From the NCBI GenBank assembly GCA_945910005.1, contig OX246741.1, positions 41,997,232 through 42,061,231 on the forward strand: DNA of 64,000 nt, read 5' to 3'. Made by a program: the position numbers and the translations under genes. Under the pieces are notes generated by a model, which worked only from the letters and a program-made list of their open reading frames with translations, ran no database searches and was not told where the DNA came from. The DNA is from Isoperla grammatica. Lineage: Eukaryota > Arthropoda > Insecta > Plecoptera > Perlodidae. Of the stretch, positions 28,381-42,599 are shown one piece after another; position 1 is the first letter of the stretch; every line of letters starts with the position of its first letter.

Positions 28381-29185
28381 TATCATATTATATGTTATTA
28401 TTATATGTATACTTTGTGTTATTAATTAGGCTGTAACCTATATATTACTTTTATATGAAACATGTTTTACTCTGCTAAATACATACTACCTACTAAATGT
28501 TTACGTAACAGACTTTCTTTCATTCATATTATTATGCACCTTTCATATCCTTCATTGTGTCTTTTGTGTTTTGTGGAAGAGGGAAATTTCGCGAAATTAC
28601 GTGGGTTAAGATTGTGTACAGAATATTAAGAAAGGTGCAATTATGAGTGAAGCTGATGCTATTGATAAGCATGTGGTTGAGAGGCATGTGGCGTTCATAA
28701 TAATATAGGGTTAATTCAAGTAGATACATTTTGAAGCCTGTATTGACAATTCATCAAAACCTCCCCCCTCCCCATTTCACCAATGGTTTGGTCCACCCAC
28801 ATAGGCCTACCAGCAATAAATAATAAGTCGATGATCATTCCGCCTACAGAACGTATAAATTATGCTTTCATGCAATACACATAGTTTGTTGTGGTTTCTA
28901 GTTAACCTATATATATCTCGGTCTTCTTAAGTAGTGGATCAATGAGAATGTTCGTTGTAATGTTCCAAATTAAAACGTAAATGCCGAGCTCGCGGACGCA
29001 AAGGTCAAACCATAATATGCTACTTCGCTGACTCTTATGGGAAGCGCCATAGTAAATTCATATGTGCCGCGCAGCCATCGAACCGCTCCGACAGAATGCG
29101 CTACTTTCGCCGTTCGCCGCCTTCTTACATGCTAAACACCGCGATTGTCCTGTATTCTAGCGCAGCTGGTTACTAAGGTATTTGG
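28381..29185. other. No gene recognised
   Basis: AT-rich with small open frames only (for example 28729-28532, minus). I see no motif, terminal repeat or RNA gene. Confidence 0.5.
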
Positions 29186-29330
29186 TTTACAGCTACGCGT
29201 TGCGAGCGAAGCGAGGACGCGAGCTCCAATCAGCGGCCGAGTTTCACGCAAAGAAGTTAATAGGTTCACGCAAACTCGACCACTGATTGGAGCTCGCGCC
29301 TTCGCTTCGCTCGCAACGCGTAGCTGTAAA
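29186..29330. mobile_element. 145-bp inverted-repeat element (MITE-like hairpin)
   Basis: The arms of about 55 bp are near-perfect reverse complements: TTTACAGCTACGCGTTGCGA on the left answers TCGCAACGCGTAGCTGTAAA on the right. Inside them GAGCTCCAATCAG answers CTGATTGGAGCTC. A loop of roughly 30 bp separates them. It is GC-richer than its surroundings. No clear target duplication was found. The open frame 29145-29408 reads through both arms and is not a gene. Confidence 0.75.
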
Positions 29331-29454
29331 TCGACTATAACCTTGTGTGATCAAAATAATTTAAATCAAGTAAGCTGTGCCTGCGCGCGCATCGTGGAAT
29401 CGCTTTGACGTGTACTGTATAGCAGGCTAATGTCAAGCGGTTTCATAACTCCAA

Positions 29455-29590
29455 ATCGCCTTGTGAACCGATTGGAAGTCAAATCGTTTTTTTAAAACCG
29501 ACGTGTATATCACGCTTCTTAAACCAGTTTGGCCCAAACCGTTTCCGTTAAATCGGTTGGAACGTGTCTGATATACGTAGTCATGGTTTG
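29455..29590 (-). repeat. Dispersed repeat, copy 2 (AACCG-rich, opposite orientation)
   Basis: Reverse-complement partner of the repeat at 26510-26645. Shared blocks include the GACTA(C/T)GTATATCAG segment and AACCGATTT-type motifs. Confidence 0.5.
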
Positions 29591-30649
29591 ACAAGAAAGT
29601 GAGTGGCACATATACTTTATATACAAATGAGTAAGTCATTATTTATACGGTCCATTTGCTTCTTTACGGTTTTAGGTTTTACGTACAATTATCGCATGCA
29701 CATGCTTTGAAGACTAAGCTTATCACCTGGGATCTCTTTGTGAAACAAGTTTCTGTTGTAATACAACTTTATGGGTATTGTGTATGCATTGTCACTTTTT
29801 ATTACTTCACATGTAATCCAGGCGCGTATAGCATCTACAAGTACAGACTGCGCTGCAACGACCCAACGACCAGGCGTGTATAGCGTCTATAGACTGCTCT
29901 GCAACGACCCAACGACCAGGCGTGTATAGCGTCTACAGACTGCGCTGCACGACCCAACACCAGGCGTGTATAGCGTCTATAGACTGCTCTGCAACGACCC
30001 AACGACCAGGCGTGTATAGCGTCTATAGACTGCGCTGCAACGACACAACGACCAGGCGTGTATAGCGTCTATAGACTGCTCTGCAACGACCCAACGACCA
30101 GGCGTGTATAGCGTCTACAGACTGCGCTGCACGACCCAACACCAGGCGTGTATAGCGTCTATAGACTGCTCTGCAACGACCCAACGACCAGGCGTGTATA
30201 GCGTCTATAGACTGCGCTGCACGACCCAACACCAGGCGTGTATAGCGTCTATAGACTGCGCTGCACGACCCAACACCAGGCGTGTATAGCGTCTACAGAC
30301 TGCGCTGCACGACCCAACACCAGGCGTGTATAGCGTCTACAGACTGCGCTGCACGACCCAACACCAGGTGTGTATAGCGTCTATAGACTGCGCTGCACGA
30401 CCCAACACCAGGCGTGTATAGCGTCTATAGACTGCGCTGCACGACCCAACACCAGGTGTGTATAGCGTCTACAGACTGCGCTGCACGACCCAACACCAGG
30501 CGTGTATAGCGTCTATAGACTGCGCTGCACGACCCAACACCAGGCGTGTGTAGCGTCTATAGACTGCGCTGCACGACCCAACACCAGGCGTGTATAGCGT
30601 CTACAGACTGCGCTGCACGACACAACACCAGGCGTGTATAGCGTCTATA

Positions 30650-33600
30650 GACTGCGCTGCACGACCCAACACCAGGCGTGTGAAACGTCTATAGACTGCG
30701 CTGCACGACCCAACACAAGGCGTGTATAGCGTCTACAGACTGCGCTGCACGACCCAACACCAGGCGTGTATAGCGTCTATAGACTGCGCTGCACGACCCA
30801 ACACCAGGCGTGTATAGCGTCTACAGACTGCGCTGCACGACCCAACACCAGGCGTGTGTAGCGTCTATAGACTGCGCTGCACGACCCAACACAAGGCGTG
30901 TATAGCGTCTACAGACTGCGCTGCACGACCCAACACCAGGCGTGTATAGCGTCTACAGACTGCGCTGCACGACCCAACACCAGGCGTGTAAAGCGTCTAT
31001 AGACTGCGCTGCACGACCCAACACCAGGCGTGTGTAGCGTCTATAGACTGCGCTGCACGACCCAACACCAGGCGTGTATAGCGTCTATAGACTGCGCTGC
31101 ACGACCCAACACCAGGCGTGTATAGCGTCTATAGACTGCGCTGCACGACCCAACACCAGGCGTGTATAGCGTCTACAGACTGCGCTGCACGACCCAACAC
31201 CAGGCGTGTATAGCGTCTACAGACTGCGCTACACGACCCAACACCAGGCGTGTATAGCGTCTACAGACTGCGCTGCACGACCCAACACCAGGCGTGTATA
31301 GCGTCTATAGACTGCGCTGCACGACCCAACACCAGGCGTGTATAGCGTCTATAGACTGCGCTGCACAACTTAACACCAGGCGTGTATAGCGTCTATAGAC
31401 TGCGCTGCACGACACAACGACCAGGCGTGTATAGCGTCTATAGACTAAGCTGCACGACCCAACACCAGGCGTGTATAGCGTCTATAGACTGCGCTGCACG
31501 ACACAACGACCAGGCGTGTATAGCGTCTATAGACTGCGCTGCACGACCCAACACCAGGCGTGTATAGCGTCTATAGACTGCGCTGCACGACCCAACACCA
31601 GGCGTGTATAGCGTCTATAGACTGCGCTGCACGACCCAACACCAGGCGTGTAAAGCGTCTATAGACTGCGCTGCACGACCCAACACCAGGCGTGTATAGC
31701 GTCTACATACTGCGCTGCACGACCCAACACCAGGCGTGTATAGCGTCTATAGACTGCGCTGCACGACCCAACACCAGGCGTGTAAAGCGTCTATAGACTG
31801 CGCTGCACGACCCAACACCAGGCGTGTATAGCGTCTATAGACTGCGCTGCACGACCCAACACCAGGCGTGTATAGCGTCTACATACTGCGCTGCACGACC
31901 CAACACCAGGCGTGTATAGCGTCTATAGACTGCGCTGCACGACCCAACACCAGGCGCGTATAGCGTCTATAGACTGCGCTGCACGACCCAACACCAGGCG
32001 TGTATAGCGTCTATAGACTGCGCTGCACGACACAACGACCAGGCGTGTATAGCGTCTATAGACTGCGCTGCACGACCCAACACCAGGCGTGTATAGCGTC
32101 TACAGACTGCGCTGCACGACCCAACACCAGGCGTGTATAGCGTCTACAGACTGCGCTGCACGACCCAACACCAAGCGTGTACAGCGTCTACAGACTGCGC
32201 TGCACGACCCAACACCAGGCGTGTATAGCGTCTATAGACTGCGCTGCACGACCCAACACCAGGCGTGTATAGCGTCTATAGACTGCGCTGCACGACCCAA
32301 CACCAGGCGTGTATAGCGTCTATAGACTGCGCTGCACGACCCAACACCAGGCGTGTATAGCGTCTATAGACTGCGCTGCACGACCCAACACCAGGCGTGT
32401 ATAGTGTCTATAGACTGCGCTGCACGACTCAACACCAGGCGTGTATAGCGTCTACAGACTGCGCTGCACGACCCAACACCAGGCGTGTATAGCGTCTACA
32501 GACTGCGCTGCAACGACCCAACACCAGGCGTGTATAGCGTCTACAGACTGCGCTGCACGACCCAACACCAGGCGTGTATAGCGTCTATAGACTGCGCTGC
32601 ACGACCCAACACCAGGCGTGTATAGCGTCTACAGACTGCGCTGCACGACCCAACACCAGGCGTGTATAGCGTCTATAGACTGCGCTGCACGACCCAACAC
32701 CAGGCGTGTATAGCGTCTACAGACTGCGCTGCACGACCCAACACCAGGCGTGTGTAGCGTCTATAGACTGCGCTGCACGACCCAACACAAGGCGTGTATA
32801 GCGTCTACAGACTGCGCTGCACGACCCAACACCAGGCGTGTATAGCGTCTACAGACTGCGCTGCACGACCCAACACCAGGCGTGTAAAGCGTCTATAGAC
32901 TGCGCTGCACGACCCAACACCAGGCGTGTGTAGCGTCTATAGACTGCGCTGCACGACCCAACACCAGGCGTGTATAGCGTCTATAGACTGCGCTGCACGA
33001 CCCAACACCAGGCGTGTATAGCGTCTATAGACTGCGCTGCACGACCCAACACCAGGCGTGTATAGCGTCTACAGACTGCGCTGCACGACCCAACACCAGG
33101 CGTGTATAGCGTCTACAGACTGCGCTACACGACCCAACACCAGGCGTGTATAGCGTCTACAGACTGCGCTGCACGACCCAACACCAGGCGTGTATAGCGT
33201 CTATAGACTGCGCTGCACGACCCAACACCAGGCGTGTATAGCGTCTATAGACTGCGCTGCACAACTTAACACCAGGCGTGTATAGCGTCTATAGACTGCG
33301 CTGCACGACACAACGACCAGGCGTGTATAGCGTCTATAGACTAAGCTGCACGACCCAACACCAGGCGTGTATAGCGTCTATAGACTGCGCTGCACGACAC
33401 AACGACCAGGCGTGTATAGCGTCTATAGACTGCGCTGCACGACCCAACACCAGGCGTGTATAGCGTCTATAGACTGCGCTGCACGACCCAACACCAGGCG
33501 TGTATAGCGTCTATAGACTGCGCTGCACGACCCAACACCAGGCGTGTAAAGCGTCTATAGACTGCGCTGCACGACCCAACACCAGGCGTGTATAGCGTCT

Positions 33601-34441
33601 ACATACTGCGCTGCACGACCCAACACCAGGCGTGTATAGCGTCTATAGACTGCGCTGCACGACCCAACACCAGGCGTGTAAAGCGTCTATAGACTGCGCT
33701 GCACGACCCAACACCAGGCGTGTATAGCGTCTATAGACTGCGCTGCACGACCCAACACCAGGCGTGTATAGCGTCTACATACTGCGCTGCACGACCCAAC
33801 ACCAGGCGTGTATAGCGTCTATAGACTGCGCTGCACGACCCAACACCAGGCGCGTATAGCGTCTATAGACTGCGCTGCACGACCCAACACCAGGCGTGTA
33901 TAGCGTCTATAGACTGCGCTGCACGACACAACGACCAGGCGTGTATAGCGTCTATAGACTGCGCTGCACGACCCAACACCAGGCGTGTATAGCGTCTACA
34001 GACTGCGCTGCACGACCCAACACCAGGCGTGTATAGCGTCTACAGACTGCGCTGCACGACCCAACACCAAGCGTGTACAGCGTCTACAGACTGCGCTGCA
34101 CGACCCAACACCAGGCGTGTATAGCGTCTATAGACTGCGCTGCACGACCCAACACCAGGCGTGTATAGCGTCTATAGACTGCGCTGCACGACCCAACACC
34201 AGGCGTGTATAGCGTCTATAGACTGCGCTGCACGACCCAACACCAGGCGTGTATAGCGTCTATAGACTGCGCTGCACGACCCAACACCAGGCGTGTATAG
34301 TGTCTATAGACTGCGCTGCACGACTCAACACCAGGCGTGTATAGCGTCTACAGACTGCGCTGCACGACCCAACACCAGGCGTGTATAGCGTCTACAGACT
34401 GCGCTGCAACGACCCAACACCAGGCGTGTATAGCGTCTACA
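30650..34441 (+). repeat. Tandem duplication of a 1,896-bp block within the 44-bp satellite
   Basis: Marker variants repeat at exactly +1896: ACACAAGG at 30889 and 32785 (approximately), the 61-codon frame at 31382 and 33278, the 75-codon frame at 32089 and 33985, and the GCAACG monomer near 32508 and 34404. 1896 equals 43 monomers of 44 bp plus 4 extra bases from longer monomers. The two blocks are adjacent. Confidence 0.88.
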
Positions 34442-37400
34442 GACTGCGCTGCACGACCCAACACCAGGCGCGTATAGCGTCTACAGACTGCGCTGCACGA
34501 TTCAACACCAGGCGTGTATAGCGTCTACAGACTGCGCTGCACGACCCAACACCAGGCGCGTATAGCGTCTACAGACTGCGCTGCACGACCCAACACCAGG
34601 CGTGTATAGCGTCTACAGACTGCGCTGCACTACCCAACACCAGGCGTGTATAGCGTCTACAGACTGCGCTGCACGACCCAACACCAGGCGTGTATAGCGT
34701 CTATAGACTGCGCTGCACGACCCAACACCAGGCGTGTATAGCGTCTACAGACTGCGCTGCACGACCCAACACCAGGCGTGTATAGCGTCTATAGACTGCG
34801 CTGCACGACCCAACACCAGGCGTGTATAGCGTCTACAGACTGCGCTGCACGACCCAACGACCAGGCGTGTATAGCGTCTATAGACTGCGCTGCACGACCC
34901 AACACCAGGCGTGTATAGCGTCTATAGACTGCGCTGCACGACCCAACACCAGGCGTGTATAGCGTCTATAGACTGCGCTGCACGACCCAACACCAGGCGT
35001 GTATAGCGTCTATAGACTGCGCTGCACGACCCACCGACCAGGCGCGTATAGCGTCTACAGACTGCGCTGCACGACCCAACACCAGGCGTTTATAGCGTCT
35101 ATAGACTGCGCTGCACGACCCAACACCAGGCGTGTATAGCGTCTATAGACTGCGCTGCACGACCCAACACCAGGCGTGTATAGCGTCTACAGACTGCGCT
35201 GCACGACCCAACACCAGGCGTGTATAGCGTCTATAGACTGCGCTGCACGACCCAACACCAGGCGTGTATAGCGTCTACAGACTGCGCTGCACGACCCAAC
35301 ACCAGGCGTGTATAGCGTCTACAGACTGCGCTGCACGACCCAACACCAGGCGTGTATAGCGTCTACAGACTGCGCTGCACGACCCCACGACCAGGCGTGT
35401 ATAGCGTCTATAGACTGCGCTGCAACGACCCAACGACCAGGCGTGTATAGCGTCTATAGACTGCGCTGCAACGACCCAACGACCAGGCGTGTATAGCGTC
35501 TATAGACTGCGCTGCACGACCCAACGACCAGGCGTGTATAGCGTCTATAGACTGCGCTGCACGACCCAACACCAGGCGCGTAAGGCGTCTATAGACTGCG
35601 CTGCACGACCCAACACCAGGCGTGTATAGCGTCTATAGACTGCGCTGCACGACCCAACACCAGGCGCGTAAGGCGTCTATAGACTGCGCTGCACGACCCA
35701 ACACCAGGCGTGTATAGCGTCTACAGACTGCGCTGCACGACCCAACACCAGTCGTGTATAGCGTCTACAGACTGCGCTGCACGACCCAACGACCAGGCGT
35801 GTATAGCGTCTATAGACTGCGCTGCAACGACCCAACGACCAGGCGTGTATAGCGTCTACAGACTGCGCTGCAACGACCCACCGACCAGGCGTGTATAGCG
35901 TCTATAGACTGCGCTGCACGACCCAACACCAGGCGTGTAAAGCGACAACAGACTGCGCTGCACGACCCAACACCAGGCGTGTATAGCGTCTATAGACTGC
36001 GCTGCAACGACCCAACGACCAGGCGTGTATAGCGTCTATAGACTGCGCTGCACGACCAAACACCAGGCGCGTATAGCGTCTACAGACTGCGCTGCACGAC
36101 CCAACACCAGGCGTGTATAGCGTCTATAGACTGCGCTGCACGACCCAACACTAGGCGTGTATAGCGTCTACAGACTGCGCTGCACGACCCAACACCAGGC
36201 GTGTATAGCGTCTACAGACTGCGCTGCACGACCAAACACCAGGCGCGTATAGCGTCTACAGACTGCGCTGCACGACCCAACACCAGGCGTGTATAGCGTC
36301 TACAGACTGCGCTGCACGACCCAACACCAGGCGTGTATAGCGTCTATAGACTGCGCTGCACGACCCAACACCAGGCGTGTATAGCGTCTATAGACTGCGC
36401 TGCACGACCCAACACCAGGCGTGTATAGCGTCTATAGACTGCGCTGCACGACCCAACACCAGGCGTGTATAGCGTCTACAGACTGCGCTGCACGACCCAA
36501 CACCAGGCGTGTATAGCGTCTACAGACTGCGCTGCACGACCCAACACCAGGCGTGTATAGCGTCTATAGACTGCGCTGCACGACCCAACACCAGGCGTGT
36601 ATAGCGTCTATAGACTGCGCTGCACGACCCAACACCAGGCGTGTATAGCGTCTACAGACTGCGCTGCACGACCCAACACCAGGCGTGTATAGCGTCTATA
36701 GACTGCGCTGCACGACCAAACACCAGGCGCGTATAGCGTCTACAGACTGCGCTGCACGACCCAACACCAGGCGTGTATAGCGTCTACAGACTGCGCTGCA
36801 CGACCCAACACCAGGCGTGTATAGCGTCTACAGACTGCGCTGCACGACCCAACACCAGGCGTGTATAGCGTCTATAGACTGCGCTGCACGACCCAACACC
36901 AGGCGTGTATAGCGTCTATAGACTGCGCTGCACGACCCAACGACCAGGCGTGTATAGCGTCTATAGACTGCGCTGCACGACCCAACACCAGGCGTGTATA
37001 GCGTCTACAGACTGCGCTGCACGACCCAACACCAGGCGTGTATAGCGTCTACAGACTGCGCTGCACGACCCAACACCAGGCGTGTATAGCGTCTACAGAC
37101 TGCGCTGCACGACCCAACACCAGGCGTGTATAGCGTCTATAGACTGCGCTGCACGACCCAACACCAGGCGTGTATAGCGTCTACAGACTGCGCTGCACGA
37201 CCCAACACCAGGCGTGTATAGCGTCTATATACTGCGCTGCACGACCCAACACAAGGCGTGTATAGCGTCTACAGACTGCGCTGCACGACCCAACACCAGG
37301 CGTGTATAGCGTCTACAGACTGCGCTGCACGACCCAACACCAGGCGTGTATAGCGTCTACAGACTGCGCTGCACGACACCAGGCGCGTATAGCGTCTACA

Positions 37401-38699
37401 GACTGCGCTGCACGACCCAACACCAGGCGTGTATAGCGTCTATAGACTGCGCTGCACGACCCAACACCAGGCGTGTATAGCGTCTACAGACTGCGCTGCA
37501 CGACCCAACACCAGGCGTGTATAGCGTCTACAGACTGCGCTGCACGACCCAACACCAGGCGTGTATAGCGTCTACAGACTGCGCTGCACGACCCAACACC
37601 AGGCGTGTATAGCGTCTATAGACTGCGCTGCACGACCCAACACCAGGCGTGTATAGCGTCTACAGACTGCGCTGCACGACCCAACACCAGGCGTGTATAG
37701 CGTCTATAGACTGCGCTGCACGACCCAACACCAGGCGCGTATAGCGTCTACAGACTGCGCTGCACGACCCAACACCAGGCGTGTATAGCGTCTACAGACT
37801 GCGCTGCACGACCCAACACCAGGCGTGTATAGCGTCTATAGACTGCGCTGCACGACCCAACGACCAGGCGTGTATAGCGTCTATAGACTGCGCTGCACGA
37901 CCCTACACCAGGCGTGTATAGCGTCTACAGACTGCGCTGCACGACCCAACACCAGGCGTGTATAGCGTCTATAGACTGCGCTGCACGACCCAACACCAGG
38001 CGCGTATAGCGTCTACAGACTGCGCTGCACGACCCAACACCAGGCGTGTATAGCGTCTACAGACTGCACTGCACGACCCAACACCAGGCGTGTATAGCGT
38101 CTACAGACTGCGCTGCACGACCCAACACCAGGCGTGTATAGCGTCTATAGACTGCGCTGCACGACCCAACACCAGGCGTGTATAGCGTCTATAGACTGCG
38201 CTGCACGACCCAACACCAGGCGTGTATAGCGTCTACAGACTGCGCTGCACGACCCAACACCAGGCGTGTATAGCGGCTATAGACTGCGCTGCACGACCCA
38301 ACACCAGGCGTGTATAGCGTCTACAGACTGCGCTGCACAACCCAACACCAGGCGTGTATAGCGTCTACAGACTGCGCTGCACAACCCAACACCAGGCGTG
38401 TATAGCGTCTACAGACTGCGCTGCACGACCCAACACCAGGCGTGTATAGCGTCAATAGACTGCGCTGCACAACCCAACACCAGGCGTGTATAGCGTCTAC
38501 AGACTGCGCTGCACGACCCAACACCAGGCGTGTATAGCGTCAATAGACTGCGCTGCACGACCCAACACCAGGCGTGTATAGCGTCTATAGACTGCGCTGC
38601 ACGACCCAACACCAGGCGTGTATAGCGTCTACAGACTGCGCTGCACGACCCAACACCAGGCGTGTATAGCGTCAATAGACTGCGCTGCACGACCCAACA

Positions 38700-40110
38700 C
38701 TAGGCGTGTATAGCGTCTATAGACTGCGCTGCACGATTCAACACCAGGCGTGTATAGCGTCTATAGACTGCGCTGCACGACCCAACGACCAGGCGTGTAT
38801 AGCGTCTATAGACTGCTCTACATAGACACAACACCAGGCGTGTATAGCGTCTATAGACTGCGCTGCACGACCCAACACCAGGCGTGTATAGCGTCTATAG
38901 ACTGCGCTGCACGACCCAACACCAGGCGTGTATAGCGTCTATAGACTGCGCTGCACGACCCAACGACCAGGCGTGTATAGCGTCTACAGACTGCGCTGCA
39001 CGACCCAACACCAGGCGTGTATAGCGTCTATAGACTGCGCTGCACGACCCAACACCAGGCGTGTATAGCGTCTATAGACTGCGCTGCACGACCCAACACC
39101 AGGCGTGTATAGCGTCTACAGACTGCGCTGCACGACCCAACGACCAGGCGTGTATAGCGTCTACAGACTGCGCTGCACAACCCAACACCAGGCGTGTATA
39201 GCGTCTACAGACTGCGCTGCACGACCCAACACCAGGCGTGTATAGCGTCTATAGACTGCGCTGCACGACCCAACACCAGGCGTGTATAGCGTCTATAGAC
39301 TGCGCTGCACGACCCAACACCAGGCGCGTATAGCGTCTACAGACTGCACTGCACGACCCAACACCAGGCGTGTATAGCGTCTACAGACAGCGCTGCACGA
39401 CCCAACACCAGGCGTGTATAGCGTCTATAGACTGCGCTGCACGACCCAACACCAGGCGTGTATAGCGTCTATAGACTGCGCTGCACGACCCAACACCAGG
39501 CGCGTATAGCGTCTACAGACTGCACTGCACGACCCAACACCAGGCGTGTATAGCGTCTATAGACTGCGCTGCACGACCCAACACCAGGCGTGTATAGCGT
39601 CTACAGACTGCGCTGCACGACCCAACACCAGGCGTGTATAGCGTCAATAGACTGCGCTGCACGACCCAACACTAGGCGTGTATAGCGTCTATAGACTGCG
39701 CTGCACGATTCAACACCAGGCGTGTATAGCGTCTATAGACTGCGCTGCACGACCCAACGACCAGGCGTGTATAGCGTCTATAGACTGCTCTACATAGACA
39801 CAACACCAGGCGTGTATAGCGTCTATAGACTGCGCTGCACGACCCAACACCAGGCGTGTATAGCGTCTATAGACTGCGCTGCACGACCCAACACCAGGCG
39901 TGTATAGCGTCTATAGACTGCGCTGCACGACCCAACGACCAGGCGTGTATAGCGTCTACAGACTGCGCTGCACGACCCAACACCAGGCGTGTATAGCGTC
40001 TATAGACTGCGCTGCACGACCCAACACCAGGCGTGTATAGCGTCTATAGACTGCGCTGCACGACCCAACACCAGGCGTGTATAGCGTCTACAGACTGCGC
40101 TGCACGACCC
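38700..40110 (+). repeat. 972-bp block duplication within the 44-bp satellite
   Basis: The rare monomer containing CTCTACATAGACACAACACC occurs only at about 38817 and 39789, 972 bp apart. The open frames starting at 38750 and 39722 are identical. Flanking GTCAATAGAC and CACGATTCAAC variants keep the same order. Confidence 0.85.
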
Positions 40111-42599
40111 AACGACCAGGCGTGTATAGCGTCTACAGACTGCGCTGCACAACCCAACACCAGGCGTGTATAGCGTCTACAGACAGCGCTGCACGACCCA
40201 ACACCAGGCGTGTATAGCGTCTATAGACTGCGCTGCACGACCCAACACCAGGCGTGTATAGCGTCTATAGACTGCGCTGCACGACCCAACACCAGGCGCG
40301 TATAGCGTCTACAGACTGCACTGCACGACCCAACACCAGGCGTGTATAGCGTCTATAGACTGCGCTGCACGACCCAACACCAGGCGTGTATAGCGTCTAT
40401 AGACTGCGCTGCACGACCCAACACCAGGCGTGTATAGCGTCTACAGACTGCGCTGCACGACCCAACACCAGGCGTGTATAGCGTCTATAGACTGCACTGC
40501 ACGACCCAACACCAGGCGTGTATAGCGTCTATAGACTGCGCTGCACGACCCAACACCAGGCGTGTATAGCGTCTACAGACTGCGCTGCACGACCCAACAC
40601 CAGGCGTGTATAGCGTCTATAGACTGCGCTGCACGATTCAACGACCAGGCGTGTATAGCGTCTATAGACTGCGCTGCACGACCCAACACCAGGCGTGTAT
40701 AGCGTCTACAGACTGCGCTGCACAACCCAACACCAGGCGTGTATAGCGTCTACAGACTGCGCTGCACGACCCAACACCAGGCGTGTATAGCGTCAATAGA
40801 CTGCGCTGCACGACCCAACACCAGGCGTGTATAGCGTCTATAGACTGCGCTGCACGACCCAACACCAGGCGTGTATAGCGTCTACAGACTGCGCTGCACG
40901 ACCCAACACCAGGCGTGTATAGCGTCTATAGACTGCGCTGCACGACCCAACACCAGGCGTGTATAGCGTCTACAGACTGCGCTGCACGACCCAACACCAG
41001 GCGTGTATAGCGTCTATAGACTGCGCTGCACGACCCAACACCAGGCGTGTATAGCGTCTATAGACTGCGCTGCACGACCCAACACCAGGCGTGTATAGCG
41101 TCTACAGACTGCGCTGCACGACCCAACACCTAGCGTGTATAGCGTCTATAGACTGCGCTGCACGACCCAACACCAGGCGTGTATAGCGTCTATAGACTGC
41201 GCTGCACGACCCAACACCAGGCGTGTATAGCGTCTACAGACTGCGCTGCACGACCCAACACCAGGCGTGTATAGCGTCTATAGACTACGCTGCACGACCC
41301 AACACCAGGCGTGTATAGCGTCTACAGACTGCGCTGCACGACCCAACACCAGGCGTGTATAGCGTCTATAGACTGCGCTGCACGACCCAACACCAGGCGT
41401 GTATAGCGTCTATAGACTGCGCTGCACGACCCAACACCAGGCGTGTATAGCGTCTATAGACTGCGCTGCACGACCCAACACCAGGCGTGTATAGCGTCTA
41501 TAGACTACGCTGCACGACCCAACACCAGGCGTGTATAGCGTCTACAGACTGCGCTGCACGACCCAACACCAGGCGTGTATAGCGTCTACAGACTGCGCTG
41601 CACGACCCAACACCAGGCGTGTATAGCGTCTACAGACTGCGCTGCACGACCCAACACCAGGCGTGTATAGCGTCTATAGACTGCGCTGCACGACCAAACA
41701 CCAGGCGTGTATAGCGTCTATAGACTGCGCTGCACGACCCAACACCAGGCGTGTATAGCGTCTACAGACTGCGATGCACGACCCAACACCAGGCGTGTAT
41801 AGCGTCTACAGACTGCGCTGCACGACCCAACACCAGGCGTGTATAGCGTCTATAGACTACGCTGCACGACCCAACACCAGGCGTGTATAGCGTCTACAGA
41901 CTGCGCTGCACGACCCAACACCAGGCGTGTATAGCGTCTATAGACTGCGCTGCACGACCAAACACCAGGCGTGTATAGCGTCTATAGACTGCGCTGCACG
42001 ACCCAACACCAGGCGTGTATAGCGTCTATAGACTGCGCTGCACGACCCAACGACCAGGCGTGTATAGCGTCTACAGACTGCGCTGCACGACCCAACACCA
42101 GGCGTGTATAGCGTCTACAGACTGCGCTGCACGACCCAACACCAGGCGTGTATAGCGTCTACAGACTGCGCTGCACGACCCAACACCAGGCGTGGATAGC
42201 GTCTATAGACTGCGCTGCACGACCCAACACCAGGCGTGTATAGCGTCTATAGACTGCGCTGCACGACCCAACACCAGGCGTGTATAGCGTCTACAGACTG
42301 CGCTGCACGACCCAACACCAGGCTTGTATAGCGTCTATAGACTGCGCTGCACGACCCAACACCAGGCGTGTATAGCGTCTATAGACTGCGCTGCACGACC
42401 CAACACCAGGCGTGTATAGCGTCTATAGACTGCGCTGCACGACCCAACACCAGGCGTGTATAGCGTCTACAGACTGCGCTGCACGACCCAACACCAGGCG
42501 TGTATAGCGTCTAAAGACTGCGCTGCACGACCCAACACCAGGCGTGTATAGCGTCTACAGACTGCGCTGCACGACCCAACACCAGGCGTGTATAGCGTC

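Noticed and set aside
29145..29408. 87-codon open frame
   Set aside because: It spans a near-perfect inverted repeat and has no independent support.
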